Of a DNA stretch of 40,846 bases, positions 30,128-38,168 are shown piece by piece. The notes beneath the pieces are model-generated. The model saw only the letters and a program-made list of their open reading frames with translations, had not been told where the DNA came from and did not search any database. Positions within the stretch are counted from its first letter, which is position 1; each line of letters opens with the position of its first letter. Made by a program: the position numbers and the translations under genes. The stretch is from Bacteroidales bacterium (lineage in GTDB: Bacteria > Bacteroidota > Bacteroidia > Bacteroidales > UBA7960): assembly GCA_007129945.1 (NCBI GenBank), contig SKUN01000151.1, positions 1-40,846 of the forward strand, read 5' to 3'.

Positions 30128-30145
30128 TCCCCGCCGGGGGTTTTT
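30128..30145 (+). terminator. Possible short intrinsic terminator between the yggS-like gene and pckA
   Basis: TCCCC-GCC-GGGGG hairpin immediately followed by TTTTT, about 70 nt after the yggS stop. Confidence 0.4.
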
Positions 30146-30180
30146 ACCAACAACAACCTGACACCAAAACCAAACAACAC

Positions 30181-32469
30181 ATGAAAGAAACTGAAACGAA
30201 AAAGGGCGCCGGAATCAAAGCCCCTGATCTTGCGCAGTACGGTATCCATGACGTCCAGCAGGTCTTTTACAACCTTTCTTATGACGAACTTTTTCACCAT
30301 GAAACCGATCCTGCCCTGGAAGGTTATGAAAAAGGATTTGTCACCGACACAGGAGCCGTAGCGGTAGACACAGGTATTTTCACCGGACGCTCACCCAAAG
30401 ACAAGTACATTGTCAGGGAGGGAACCTCACAAGACAATATCTGGTGGGCCGACGGGAAAAACCGGTCAGACAACAAGCCCATTACCGAAGAGACCTGGGA
30501 TTCCCTGAAAGAGACCACCCTGAACCAGTTTCACGGGAAGAAGCTGTATGTGATGGATGCGTTCTGTGGTGCCAATGAGAACACCCGGATCAAAATACGC
30601 GTGATCACGGAAGTTGCCTGGATGGCCCATTTTGTCAAGAATATGTTCATCCGTCCTGCCGACGAAGACCTGGAAAATTTTGAACCGGACTTCGTGATGC
30701 TGAATGCATGTAAAACGGTCAATGAGAAATGGGAAGAGCAGGACCTGAATTCTGACGTATATGTGGCTTTTAACCTGAAAGAAAGAAAGGCCGTTGTGGG
30801 TGGCACATGGTATGGCGGTGAGATCAAGAAAGGCTTCTTTTCCATGATGAATTATTACCTCCCGCTCAGAGGAATTGCCGCCATGCACTGTTCGGCAAAC
30901 ATGGGTAAAAATGGTGACACAGCCATATTTTTCGGGCTTTCCGGCACCGGCAAAACAACGCTTTCAGCCGATCCGGACAGGTACCTGATCGGTGACGATG
31001 AACATGGATGGGACGATGAAGGGATCTTCAATTTTGAGGGTGGCTGTTATGCTAAATGTATCAACCTGAGTAAGGAAAAGGAACCCGACATTTACAACGC
31101 CATACAGCGTAACGCCCTGCTGGAAAATGTAGTTTATGACGAAAAAACAGGGGAGATCGACTTCTCGGACACCAGCAAAACAGAGAATACCAGGGTGTCA
31201 TACCCCCTTTATCATATTAAAAACATTGTCAGACCTGTTTCCAAGGGAACCCACCCAAAGAAGATAATCTTCCTCACCGCAGACGCCTTCGGGATACTGC
31301 CTCCTGTGGCGCGCCTGAACCGCGACCAGGCGATGTATTACTTCCTCAGCGGCTACACGGCCAAGCTGGCAGGCACCGAACGGGGAGTCAAAGAACCACT
31401 GCCAACCTTTTCCTCGGCCTTTGGCGCAGCCTTCCTGCTGCTCCATCCGACTGTTTATGCCCAGGAGCTGGCTAAAAAGATGAAAGAACATGGTGCCACT
31501 GCCTACCTGGTCAATACGGGCTGGATCGGGGGCCCGTACGGTGTCGGGCAGCGCATAGATATTGAGAGCACCAGGAATATTATCCGCTCCATCCTCGACG
31601 GATCACTGGACCGGACAGAAGTGGAGGAACTTGCACCATTCGGCCTGATGATCCCGAAAGAGGTCAGGGGAGTCGACAGCAGCATCCTGAATCCCAAAAA
31701 TACCTGGAAGTATGAAACAGCGTACATGAAGCAGGCCGACCAGCTGGCTGAGAAGTTCATTGAAAATGTTAATAACTTCACTGATACCGAGGAAGGTCAG
31801 CGACTTGTAGCGGCGGGACCCCAAAACAAGTTCATGAAGCAGTATTACCGGTACTATGAAAAGAAGATTGACCGGCTGGAGAAAAAACATATGGCCGAAA
31901 TACACCGGCTTAAAGACCAGATCTATATACTGCAGAATTCTTTCAATGAATACATCTCCTTCAACTCAATCAATACCGATTATAAAAAACGAAAGCTGAA
32001 GAGACATGTGCCAGTGGTTTCTTTCTTTGATACCCAAAATAAGGATGTGCTGAATAAATGCAACCGGGAACTGAGCCGGTTAATGGATGCTGTGGGATTT
32101 GAATTTTTCTCCAACGGAGAAAAGCGGGAAGGACTGACCGAACACATGACAAAATCCATAAATGATCTCAGTCTTTACGAAGTTTACGAGCGCATTGACG
32201 ACATCGCCAAATGCATCAATGGGAGAAATTGCGCCAATCAGCAACTTGAAGAAACAACCCGGGATCTGCTGAACCTGACAAATGATATCCCACGTTTTCT
32301 GATCAAAGCAGGATCATTGCTTGTGGTGAAATGTCACGGAGAAGATGGGGAACAACAAAATAGTGTCAGGGCCGTTAAACTATCAGTATCGGGACTCATC
32401 CATATTGACAAGAATCCCGGTCTTTTACAACAGCCGGAGCAGCTGATGCAGGAGATCAACCATTTCTAG
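30181..32469 (+). CDS. pckA: Phosphoenolpyruvate carboxykinase (ATP) with an in-frame C-terminal extension of about 215 aa
   Basis: '[13 protein letters not shown]', '[45 protein letters not shown]', '[14 protein letters not shown]' (usual end of ATP-PCK, codon 547, nt 31821), then no stop until 32469: '[38 protein letters not shown]...'. Confidence 0.93.
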   Translation: MKETETKKGAGIKAPDLAQYGIHDVQQVFYNLSYDELFHHETDPALEGYEKGFVTDTGAVAVDTGIFTGRSPKDKYIVREGTSQDNIWWADGKNRSDNKPITEETWDSLKETTLNQFHGKKLYVMDAFCGANENTRIKIRVITEVAWMAHFVKNMFIRPADEDLENFEPDFVMLNACKTVNEKWEEQDLNSDVYVAFNLKERKAVVGGTWYGGEIKKGFFSMMNYYLPLRGIAAMHCSANMGKNGDTAIFFGLSGTGKTTLSADPDRYLIGDDEHGWDDEGIFNFEGGCYAKCINLSKEKEPDIYNAIQRNALLENVVYDEKTGEIDFSDTSKTENTRVSYPLYHIKNIVRPVSKGTHPKKIIFLTADAFGILPPVARLNRDQAMYYFLSGYTAKLAGTERGVKEPLPTFSSAFGAAFLLLHPTVYAQELAKKMKEHGATAYLVNTGWIGGPYGVGQRIDIESTRNIIRSILDGSLDRTEVEELAPFGLMIPKEVRGVDSSILNPKNTWKYETAYMKQADQLAEKFIENVNNFTDTEEGQRLVAAGPQNKFMKQYYRYYEKKIDRLEKKHMAEIHRLKDQIYILQNSFNEYISFNSINTDYKKRKLKRHVPVVSFFDTQNKDVLNKCNRELSRLMDAVGFEFFSNGEKREGLTEHMTKSINDLSLYEVYERIDDIAKCINGRNCANQQLEETTRDLLNLTNDIPRFLIKAGSLLVVKCHGEDGEQQNSVRAVKLSVSGLIHIDKNPGLLQQPEQLMQEINHF

Positions 32470-32481
32470 AAACGTCCTGAA

Positions 32482-32555
32482 ATAACCGGCAGTAAGCCCG
32501 TTTGACCTTAACCTCTCTACTTGCACGAGTCACACAAACGGGAGCTGCCGGTTAT
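32482..32555. repeat. Long two-stage inverted repeat / potential structured RNA or DNA element
   Basis: Outer arms ATAACCGGCAG / CTGCCGGTTAT (11 bp), inner arms CCCGTTTG / CAAACGGG (8 bp), internal loop TAAG/AG, 30-nt apical loop. Confidence 0.85.
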
Positions 32556-32626
32556 CTTCAATCCCACACAATACGCCATTCGGTCATAAAAAATTGCAGT
32601 TTGCCGGGAATTTTTCCATAAAATCC

Positions 32627-32656
32627 TTGTGAATGGACAAAATTTTCGTACATTTG
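32627..32656 (+). promoter_or_regulatory. Bacteroidetes-type sigma-ABfr promoter for the csp gene
   Basis: TTG (32627-32629), N19, TACATTTG (32649-32656) matches the -33 TTTG/TTG, -7 TAnnTTTG pattern; ATG 36 nt further downstream. Confidence 0.65.
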
Positions 32657-32691
32657 ATTTGTCCACCAATTTATTATTTAATCCGTTTGTT

Positions 32692-32886
32692 ATGGAAACC
32701 GGTACAATTAAGTTTTTTAATGAGAAAAAAGGGTATGGGTTCATCGTTGATGACAAAACAGAGAAGGATGTTTTTGTTCACCACACCGGCTTGCTTGATC
32801 CTGTCACCAACAATGACAAGGTAACGTTTGAAATCTCTGAAGATGAGAGGGGGAAAAAAGCAATCAATGTAAAGAAAGACGAATGA
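32692..32886 (+). CDS. Cold shock domain protein (CspA family)
   Basis: 64 aa 'METGTIKFFNEKKGYGFIVDDKTEKDVFVHHTGLLDPVTNNDKVTFEISEDERGKKAINVK'; RNP1/RNP2 motifs. ATG at 32692 preferred over the 5'-extended ORF at 32629. Confidence 0.95.
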   Translation: METGTIKFFNEKKGYGFIVDDKTEKDVFVHHTGLLDPVTNNDKVTFEISEDERGKKAINVKKDE

Positions 32887-32908
32887 CCTGTTTGTCTTTA
32901 CGCTGTCA

Positions 32909-32940
32909 AAGCTCCGTATCGCTTACGGAGCTTTTTTTTT
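32909..32940 (+). terminator. Intrinsic terminator downstream of the cold shock gene
   Basis: Perfect 10-bp stem AAGCTCCGTA-TCGCT-TACGGAGCTT followed by a T-tract. Confidence 0.9.
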
Positions 32941-32973
32941 GAAAAAACCATTACTTTTACACCAAAAACAAGC

Positions 32974-33555
32974 ATGGTCATTGTTGGGATAACAGGTACG
33001 CTGGGAGCCGGGAAAGGAACGGTGGTTGATTACCTGGTCAGGGAAAAGCGATTCGCCCATTTTTCCGTACGTGAATTTCTGAAAGAGGAGCTGGAAAGGC
33101 GACAGATGCCTGTAGACAGGGATACCCTTACAGCCATTGCCAACTCAATCAGGGCAAAATACGGCCCTTCGCACATCGCTGAAGCCCTTATAAAAAGGAC
33201 AAAGGATCTGGGTCAGAATTGTGTGATCGAGAGCATTCGGACGCCGGGAGAAGTGGAAGCCCTGCGCAGGGAAGAAGCGTTTTTCCTGCTGGCCGTAGAC
33301 GCAGACCCCCGCATCAGGTACAAGCGGATCCGCTACAGGAATTCAGAAACCGACCGGGTATCGTATTCAACCTTCATCATGAATGAGGAAAGGGAGATGC
33401 ACACCACCGATCCCAATAAGCAAAACCTTGCAGCCTGTATTGATGCTGCCGATTATGTAATCAGGAATGACGGCAGCCTTTCAGATCTGCACCGGAAAAC
33501 AGAAGCGTTTCTCAAACATATAGGTACAGAACAAAATAAGCAACCAGGCGGATAA
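32974..33555 (+). CDS. P-loop (d)NMP-kinase / dephospho-CoA-kinase-like AAA-type ATPase
   Basis: Walker A 'VGITGTLGAGKGTVVDYL', 'HFSVREFLKEEL', 'NCVIESIRTPGEVEAL'; 2 nt gap to the downstream deaminase. Confidence 0.85.
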   Translation: MVIVGITGTLGAGKGTVVDYLVREKRFAHFSVREFLKEELERRQMPVDRDTLTAIANSIRAKYGPSHIAEALIKRTKDLGQNCVIESIRTPGEVEALRREEAFFLLAVDADPRIRYKRIRYRNSETDRVSYSTFIMNEEREMHTTDPNKQNLAACIDAADYVIRNDGSLSDLHRKTEAFLKHIGTEQNKQPGG

Positions 33556-33557
33556 CT

Positions 33558-34049
33558 ATGACAACCAGTAATTATAAAAGACCTTCATGGGATGAATATT
33601 TCATGGAGATTGCCCATACGGTAAGCAAACGAGCAACTTGTGACCGGGGAAGAAGCGGATGCGTCATTGCCAAAGGGCGGCAAATTCTTGTCACCGGTTA
33701 TGTGGGATCTCCCACAGGCCTCCCTCATTGCGATGATGCGGGTCATCAAATGAAAAAACTTCAGCACGAGGATGGCCGCGTAACCACCCACTGCATGCGG
33801 ACAGTCCACGCTGAACAAAATGCCATCTGCCAGGCGGCAAAACTGGGCATCAGCATTGAGGGTGCCACCCTATACTGCCGGATGACTCCCTGCAGGGTTT
33901 GCGCCATGCTCATAATCAACTGCGGGATTAAACGGGTGGTTTGTGAAAAAAAATACCACGCCGGCAGTGAATCGGAACAATTGTTCGCTGAAGCCGGCGT
34001 GGTACTTGAATATTTCTCAGATGAGGTACTGCAATATAAAAATCAGTAA
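33558..34049 (+). CDS. dCMP deaminase family protein
   Basis: Zn motifs 'TVHAEQNAIC' (HAE) and 'MTPCRVCAMLIINCGIKRVV' (PCxxC); N-terminal 'RPSWDEYFMEIAHTVSKRATC'. Confidence 0.93.
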   Translation: MTTSNYKRPSWDEYFMEIAHTVSKRATCDRGRSGCVIAKGRQILVTGYVGSPTGLPHCDDAGHQMKKLQHEDGRVTTHCMRTVHAEQNAICQAAKLGISIEGATLYCRMTPCRVCAMLIINCGIKRVVCEKKYHAGSESEQLFAEAGVVLEYFSDEVLQYKNQ

Positions 34050-34055
34050 TCAGGG

Positions 34056-35051
34056 TTACTCGTCGCCAAAGATCTTCACCACGCGCTCACCGTCTGAACG
34101 GGTGTAGCCACGAAACATTCCCGACGTATTGAAAGGCATACTCACGTTGCCGTCTTTATCAACGGCAATCAGACCGCCATTCACACCCAGTTCCCGGAGA
34201 GTTCCATGGATAATACTGTTGGTGGCCTCCTCCAGTTCAACACCTTTGTAACGCATCTGTGCAGACACATCATACGCCACGGCATATTTAATGAAGTATT
34301 CGCCATGCCCGGTGGAGGAAACGGCACAACTGGAGTTCTCCGCATAAGTTCCTGCACCGATAATCGGGCTGTCTCCCACACGGTTGTAACGCTTTGCGGT
34401 CATTCCGCCCGTGGAGGTAGCGGCTGCCAGGTTTCCGTTTTTATCAAGGGCAACCGCACCAACTGTACCCATCATATCTGCAGAATCGATATAGCCGGTT
34501 TCGTCCATCTGGCGAAGCCGTTCCTGCAACTGGTCGTAACGGTACTGATCAAAAAAGTAAGAAGGATCCACGGTTTCTGCACCGTGCTCCATGGCGAAAG
34601 TTTCCGCCCCGGTACCGGACAAAAGCACATGGGGGGAAAGATCCATCACTTTACGGGCAGTGCTGATGGGGTTTCGGATATTGGTCACTCCTGCAATGGC
34701 ACCTGCCGTCATCTGCTGACCGCACATAATGGAAGCATCCAGCTCATTGCCACCCTCGTGCGTAAAAACAGCTCCTTTCCCTGCATTAAATTTGGGAGAA
34801 TCCTCCATGATCCGCACTGCAGCTTCCACTGCTTCAAGGCTGGAACCACCCGCTTCAAGTATGGCCTCCCCGGCATCCAGGGCCTCATTCAATTTGGCAT
34901 AAAAAGCCTCTTCCCGGTCCTCAGGCACCCGCTCACGATCCACATTTCCGGCCCCACCGTGGATTACCAGGGTATAATTCCCCTGGGCAAAAAGCCCGGA
35001 GAAACCTGCCAGGCAGACAAACATCAAAAAAACAGTCAATTTTTTAATCAT
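34056..35051 (-). CDS. Isoaspartyl peptidase / type 2 L-asparaginase (Ntn hydrolase), exported
   Basis: Signal peptide; 'LVIHGGAGNVDRE', cleavage motif 'GTVGAVALDKNGNLAAATSTGGMTAKRYNRVGDSPIIGAGTYAEN', 'STGHGEYFIKYAVA'. Confidence 0.93.
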   Translation of the reverse strand: MIKKLTVFLMFVCLAGFSGLFAQGNYTLVIHGGAGNVDRERVPEDREEAFYAKLNEALDAGEAILEAGGSSLEAVEAAVRIMEDSPKFNAGKGAVFTHEGGNELDASIMCGQQMTAGAIAGVTNIRNPISTARKVMDLSPHVLLSGTGAETFAMEHGAETVDPSYFFDQYRYDQLQERLRQMDETGYIDSADMMGTVGAVALDKNGNLAAATSTGGMTAKRYNRVGDSPIIGAGTYAENSSCAVSSTGHGEYFIKYAVAYDVSAQMRYKGVELEEATNSIIHGTLRELGVNGGLIAVDKDGNVSMPFNTSGMFRGYTRSDGERVVKIFGDE

Positions 35052-35064
35052 CGTTCAATTGGGT

Positions 35065-35733
35065 TTATTGGTTTTGTTCATATTCATAATTCAGCTGATC
35101 AAGAACTTCTGCTGTCACATCGTATGCCTGGTCAGCAAACAGAATTCCGCCTCCACGTGAATAGCCCAGGATAAAGTCATACCCCTGATCCCGGTTGTAG
35201 CGCTCCAGAAAGTCACTGATCCTGTCCAGCAATTCCTCATTCAACTCCCTTTCCTTCCTGGCAAGGCGATCCATATATGTTTCATTAAGCTGCATCAGGT
35301 CCTGCTGACGCTGCATCAATTCCTGCTCCATCAGCTGGGCTTCTTCCATGTCAATAGTCCCCGCCTGAATCTGTTGCTGAAAGCGCTCCACGTCATTCTG
35401 AAAAGTGCGTTGACGCCTTTCCAGATCAGTTTCCAGCTGTCTTTGCTCGGTTTCAAAATCTGCCCGCATATCAATGGCCATGGTATACTGCTCCATCAGA
35501 ATCTCATTATTCACATAAGCAATGGCATGCGTGGCCTCATCAATTTTTCTTTCAACCACAGGAATCTCCCCTGCATTCTGTTCTTCCCCGACCGGGCTTC
35601 CCATAAAATGAAGTCCGTAGAGTACAACGAGGCCCAGAAAAAGAACCACATTAATAACCATGCCCTTGTTCATTCCACCGGATGCAGGTTCCCTGTCAGG
35701 GGTAGCCTGTTCCATCTTCTCTTTTTTTTCCAT
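35065..35733 (-). CDS. OmpH/Skp-like membrane-anchored coiled-coil protein
   Basis: N-terminal TM, then 'AYVNNEILMEQYTMAIDMRADFETEQRQLETDLERRQRTFQNDVERFQQQ...GYDFILGYSRGGGILFADQAYDVTAEVL'. Confidence 0.85.
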   Translation of the reverse strand: MEKKEKMEQATPDREPASGGMNKGMVINVVLFLGLVVLYGLHFMGSPVGEEQNAGEIPVVERKIDEATHAIAYVNNEILMEQYTMAIDMRADFETEQRQLETDLERRQRTFQNDVERFQQQIQAGTIDMEEAQLMEQELMQRQQDLMQLNETYMDRLARKERELNEELLDRISDFLERYNRDQGYDFILGYSRGGGILFADQAYDVTAEVLDQLNYEYEQNQ

Positions 35734-35743
35734 ATTGAATGTT

Positions 35744-35775
35744 GATTGTAGATAGTGATTGTAGATAGTGATTGT
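35744..35775. repeat. Short tandem repeat of GATTGTAGATAGT (2 full copies plus partial third)
   Basis: Direct reading of 35744-35756, 35757-35769 and the GATTGT remnant at 35770-35775. Confidence 0.85.
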
Positions 35776-35794
35776 TATTGCAAAGCGTTATCTG

Positions 35795-38023
35795 CTAGTT
35801 TCCCATCTCCGACATAAAACGTATCCGGACCAGTCTGACCTCCTCTGCTGTGAAATCGTCCTCTCCCAGTTCTTCGAGGGCCTGCTCAAAAGAATCGCTT
35901 TCTGCTGTGGTGAAATAATCAAATATTTCCTCCTGCTTGTCCACGTCGACCGCCTCGTTAATATAGTAACCAATGTCAATTTTGGTACCGGAAGCTACAA
36001 TACTCTCGAGTTCGTGCAGCAGGTCATCAAAATCCAGCCCTTTGGCCTCAGCAAGATCCTCCAGGGAAACTTTCCGGTCAATATTCCGGATCAGGTACAC
36101 CTTCAGTCCGGATTTATTCACCACAGATTTCACCACCATATCCATGGGCCGTTCGATCTCATTGTCTTCAACATACCTGGATATCAGACCAATAAATGGA
36201 CGACCAAAACGCTCTGCCTTTCCGCTGCCTACCCCTGTGATCTGTTTCAATTCGTCGAGTTTGACCGGGTACTGGATGGCCATATCCTCCAGCGACGGAT
36301 CCTGAAAGATAACAAAGGGAGGAAGGTTGTGTTTACGGGCCATCTGTTTACGAAGGTCTTTAAGCAATGAGAAAAGGACCTTATCCGTTGCACTGGTTTT
36401 CTGAGCCATTCCTGCTACGCTGTCGGCATCATCAGGGGTATCGTAATCATGATCTTTACTCATCCGGACAGAGCGGGGATTCTCCAGGTACCCATGTCCT
36501 GCTGCCGTGACCTTCAATGTGCCATAGTCTTCGATATCCTTTTCCAGAAGCCGTTCAACGAGGCTTTGCCTCAGAACAGCGTACCAGAACTTCTCATCTC
36601 TGTGGGCGCCTTTGCCAAAAACATCCAGCTGATTGTGCTTGCAGGATTTAACAGCTGTGGTATTTTTTCCCATAAGAACGCTGATTACATGTTTAGGTTT
36701 AAACAATTCCTTCACCGCAATAACGGCTTCTAACAGCAGGCAAATATATTCTTTTCCTTCAAATTTTTCTTTCGGATTCAGACAATTGTCACATGATCCG
36801 CAATTTCCTTTGTCATATACTTCACCGAAGTAGTTTAAAAGTGTTTTTCTCCGGCAGATGGAGGATTCAGCATAAGCAACTGTTTCCATAAGCAACTGCA
36901 TCCCGACCTCCTGTTCGGCCACCGGTTTCCCTTTCAGGAATTTTTCCATCTTCTGGATGTCATCGTAAGAATAGAAAGCAATGCAATTCCCCTCTCCTTC
37001 ATCCCGACCGGCACGACCGGTTTCCTGGTAGTACGCCTCAAGGCTTTTCGGGATATCGTGATGGATAACGTAACGGACATCGGGTTTATCGATTCCCATT
37101 CCGAAAGCAATGGTGGCAACGATCACCTCCGCATCCTCCATCAGGAACTTATCCTGGTTGTTCACCCTGACCGCGGCATCCAGACCGGCATGATAGGGAA
37201 GCGCACGAATTCCGTTTACCTGCAAAGTGGCAGCGAGTTCTTCCACCTTTTTACGGCTGAGGCAATAAATAATTCCTGATTTACCCTCCTGCGACTTGAC
37301 ATAATGAATAATATCACGGGTGATATTCTTTGTTTTAGGTCGGATCTCATAGTAAAGATTGGGCCGGTTAAAAGACGAAATAAAGTGGCGCGCATCCGTC
37401 ATTCCCAAATTTTTCTGGATATCCTGCTGTACTTTCAGGGTGGCTGTAGCGGTAAGTGCAATTACAGGTACTTTCCGCTCAAAGGCCTCGATAATCGGAC
37501 GCAAACGCCGGTATTCAGGCCTGAAGTCATGCCCCCATTCAGAAATACAATGGGCTTCGTCTACGGCAAAAAATGAAATGTCGAGCGTTTTGAGAAACGA
37601 TACATTCTCCTCCTTGGTAAGCGATTCCGGGGCCACATACAATAACTTGGTCACCCCGCTGCTGAGATCACTTTTTACCTGGTTGACCTCCGCACGGGTA
37701 AGAGAGGAGTTCAACACATGGGCAATGCCGTCAAAAGATGCAAAATTGCGGATGGCATCCACCTGGTTCTTCATGAGGGCAATCAGAGGAGAAACAATGA
37801 TGGCCGTACCCTTTCCTATCAGGGCAGGCAACTGGTAGCACATAGACTTACCACCACCGGTGGGCATGATCACAAAAGAGTCATTCCCGTTCATCAGGCA
37901 TTGAACGATGGCTTCCTGGTCTCCTTTAAACGTTCCGTATCCGAAAATCTGTTTAAGCAGTTCACGAAGAGAAACACTGCTTTTTACCTCCATGGTATTA
38001 TTATCTATATTGTGCACTTCCAT
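35795..38023 (-). CDS. recQ: ATP-dependent DNA helicase RecQ
   Basis: 'FVIMPTGGGKSMCYQLPAL', 'AVDEAHCISEWGHDFRPEYRRL', 'ATIAFGMGIDKPDVRYVIHHDIPKSLEAYYQETGRAGRD', Zn 'CRRKTLLNYFGEVYDKGNCGSCDNC', HRDC region. Confidence 0.96.
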   Translation of the reverse strand: MEVHNIDNNTMEVKSSVSLRELLKQIFGYGTFKGDQEAIVQCLMNGNDSFVIMPTGGGKSMCYQLPALIGKGTAIIVSPLIALMKNQVDAIRNFASFDGIAHVLNSSLTRAEVNQVKSDLSSGVTKLLYVAPESLTKEENVSFLKTLDISFFAVDEAHCISEWGHDFRPEYRRLRPIIEAFERKVPVIALTATATLKVQQDIQKNLGMTDARHFISSFNRPNLYYEIRPKTKNITRDIIHYVKSQEGKSGIIYCLSRKKVEELAATLQVNGIRALPYHAGLDAAVRVNNQDKFLMEDAEVIVATIAFGMGIDKPDVRYVIHHDIPKSLEAYYQETGRAGRDEGEGNCIAFYSYDDIQKMEKFLKGKPVAEQEVGMQLLMETVAYAESSICRRKTLLNYFGEVYDKGNCGSCDNCLNPKEKFEGKEYICLLLEAVIAVKELFKPKHVISVLMGKNTTAVKSCKHNQLDVFGKGAHRDEKFWYAVLRQSLVERLLEKDIEDYGTLKVTAAGHGYLENPRSVRMSKDHDYDTPDDADSVAGMAQKTSATDKVLFSLLKDLRKQMARKHNLPPFVIFQDPSLEDMAIQYPVKLDELKQITGVGSGKAERFGRPFIGLISRYVEDNEIERPMDMVVKSVVNKSGLKVYLIRNIDRKVSLEDLAEAKGLDFDDLLHELESIVASGTKIDIGYYINEAVDVDKQEEIFDYFTTAESDSFEQALEELGEDDFTAEEVRLVRIRFMSEMGN

Positions 38024-38075
38024 AACACCGTAACAAAAAACAGGCCGAAATATTTAATCAATGAATTATAACAGT

Positions 38076-38096
38076 TTTTTCCCATTTTGGGAAAAA
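38076..38096. repeat. Perfect inverted repeat TTTTTCCCA-TTT-TGGGAAAAA
   Basis: 9-bp arms, 3-nt centre, in a divergent intergenic region. Confidence 0.85.
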
Positions 38097-38101
38097 TCGC
38101 G

Positions 38102-38109
38102 TAGGTTTG
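38102..38109 (+). promoter_or_regulatory. Candidate -7 box (TAGGTTTG) upstream of kdsD
   Basis: TAnnTTTG match in the recQ/kdsD divergent intergenic region, preceded by a palindrome at 38076-38096. Confidence 0.4.
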
Positions 38110-38168
38110 TAGTGTAAATTTAGTATTAAATAAATGGTTTAACAAAGTTTTTCAATAATTATAATAAA

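Noticed and set aside
32482-32555. Integron attC site interpretation of the long inverted repeat
   Set aside because: The ends do not fit the RYYYAAC / GTTRRRY core sites well, and there is no integrase or cassette array nearby.
35151-35160. CACGTG core near 35153 considered as parS
   Set aside because: Flanks do not match the parS palindrome (needs TGTTYCACGTGRAACA-like); lies inside a coding sequence.
34206-35174. 322-aa plus-strand ORF opposite the asparaginase and OmpH-like genes
   Set aside because: Antisense shadow ORF: fully overlaps well-supported minus-strand CDSs and its protein (Cys/His-rich, no domain logic) looks like a codon-bias by-product.
35768-36370. 200-aa plus-strand ORF opposite the recQ C-terminus
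   Set aside because: Shadow ORF of recQ; no motif support.
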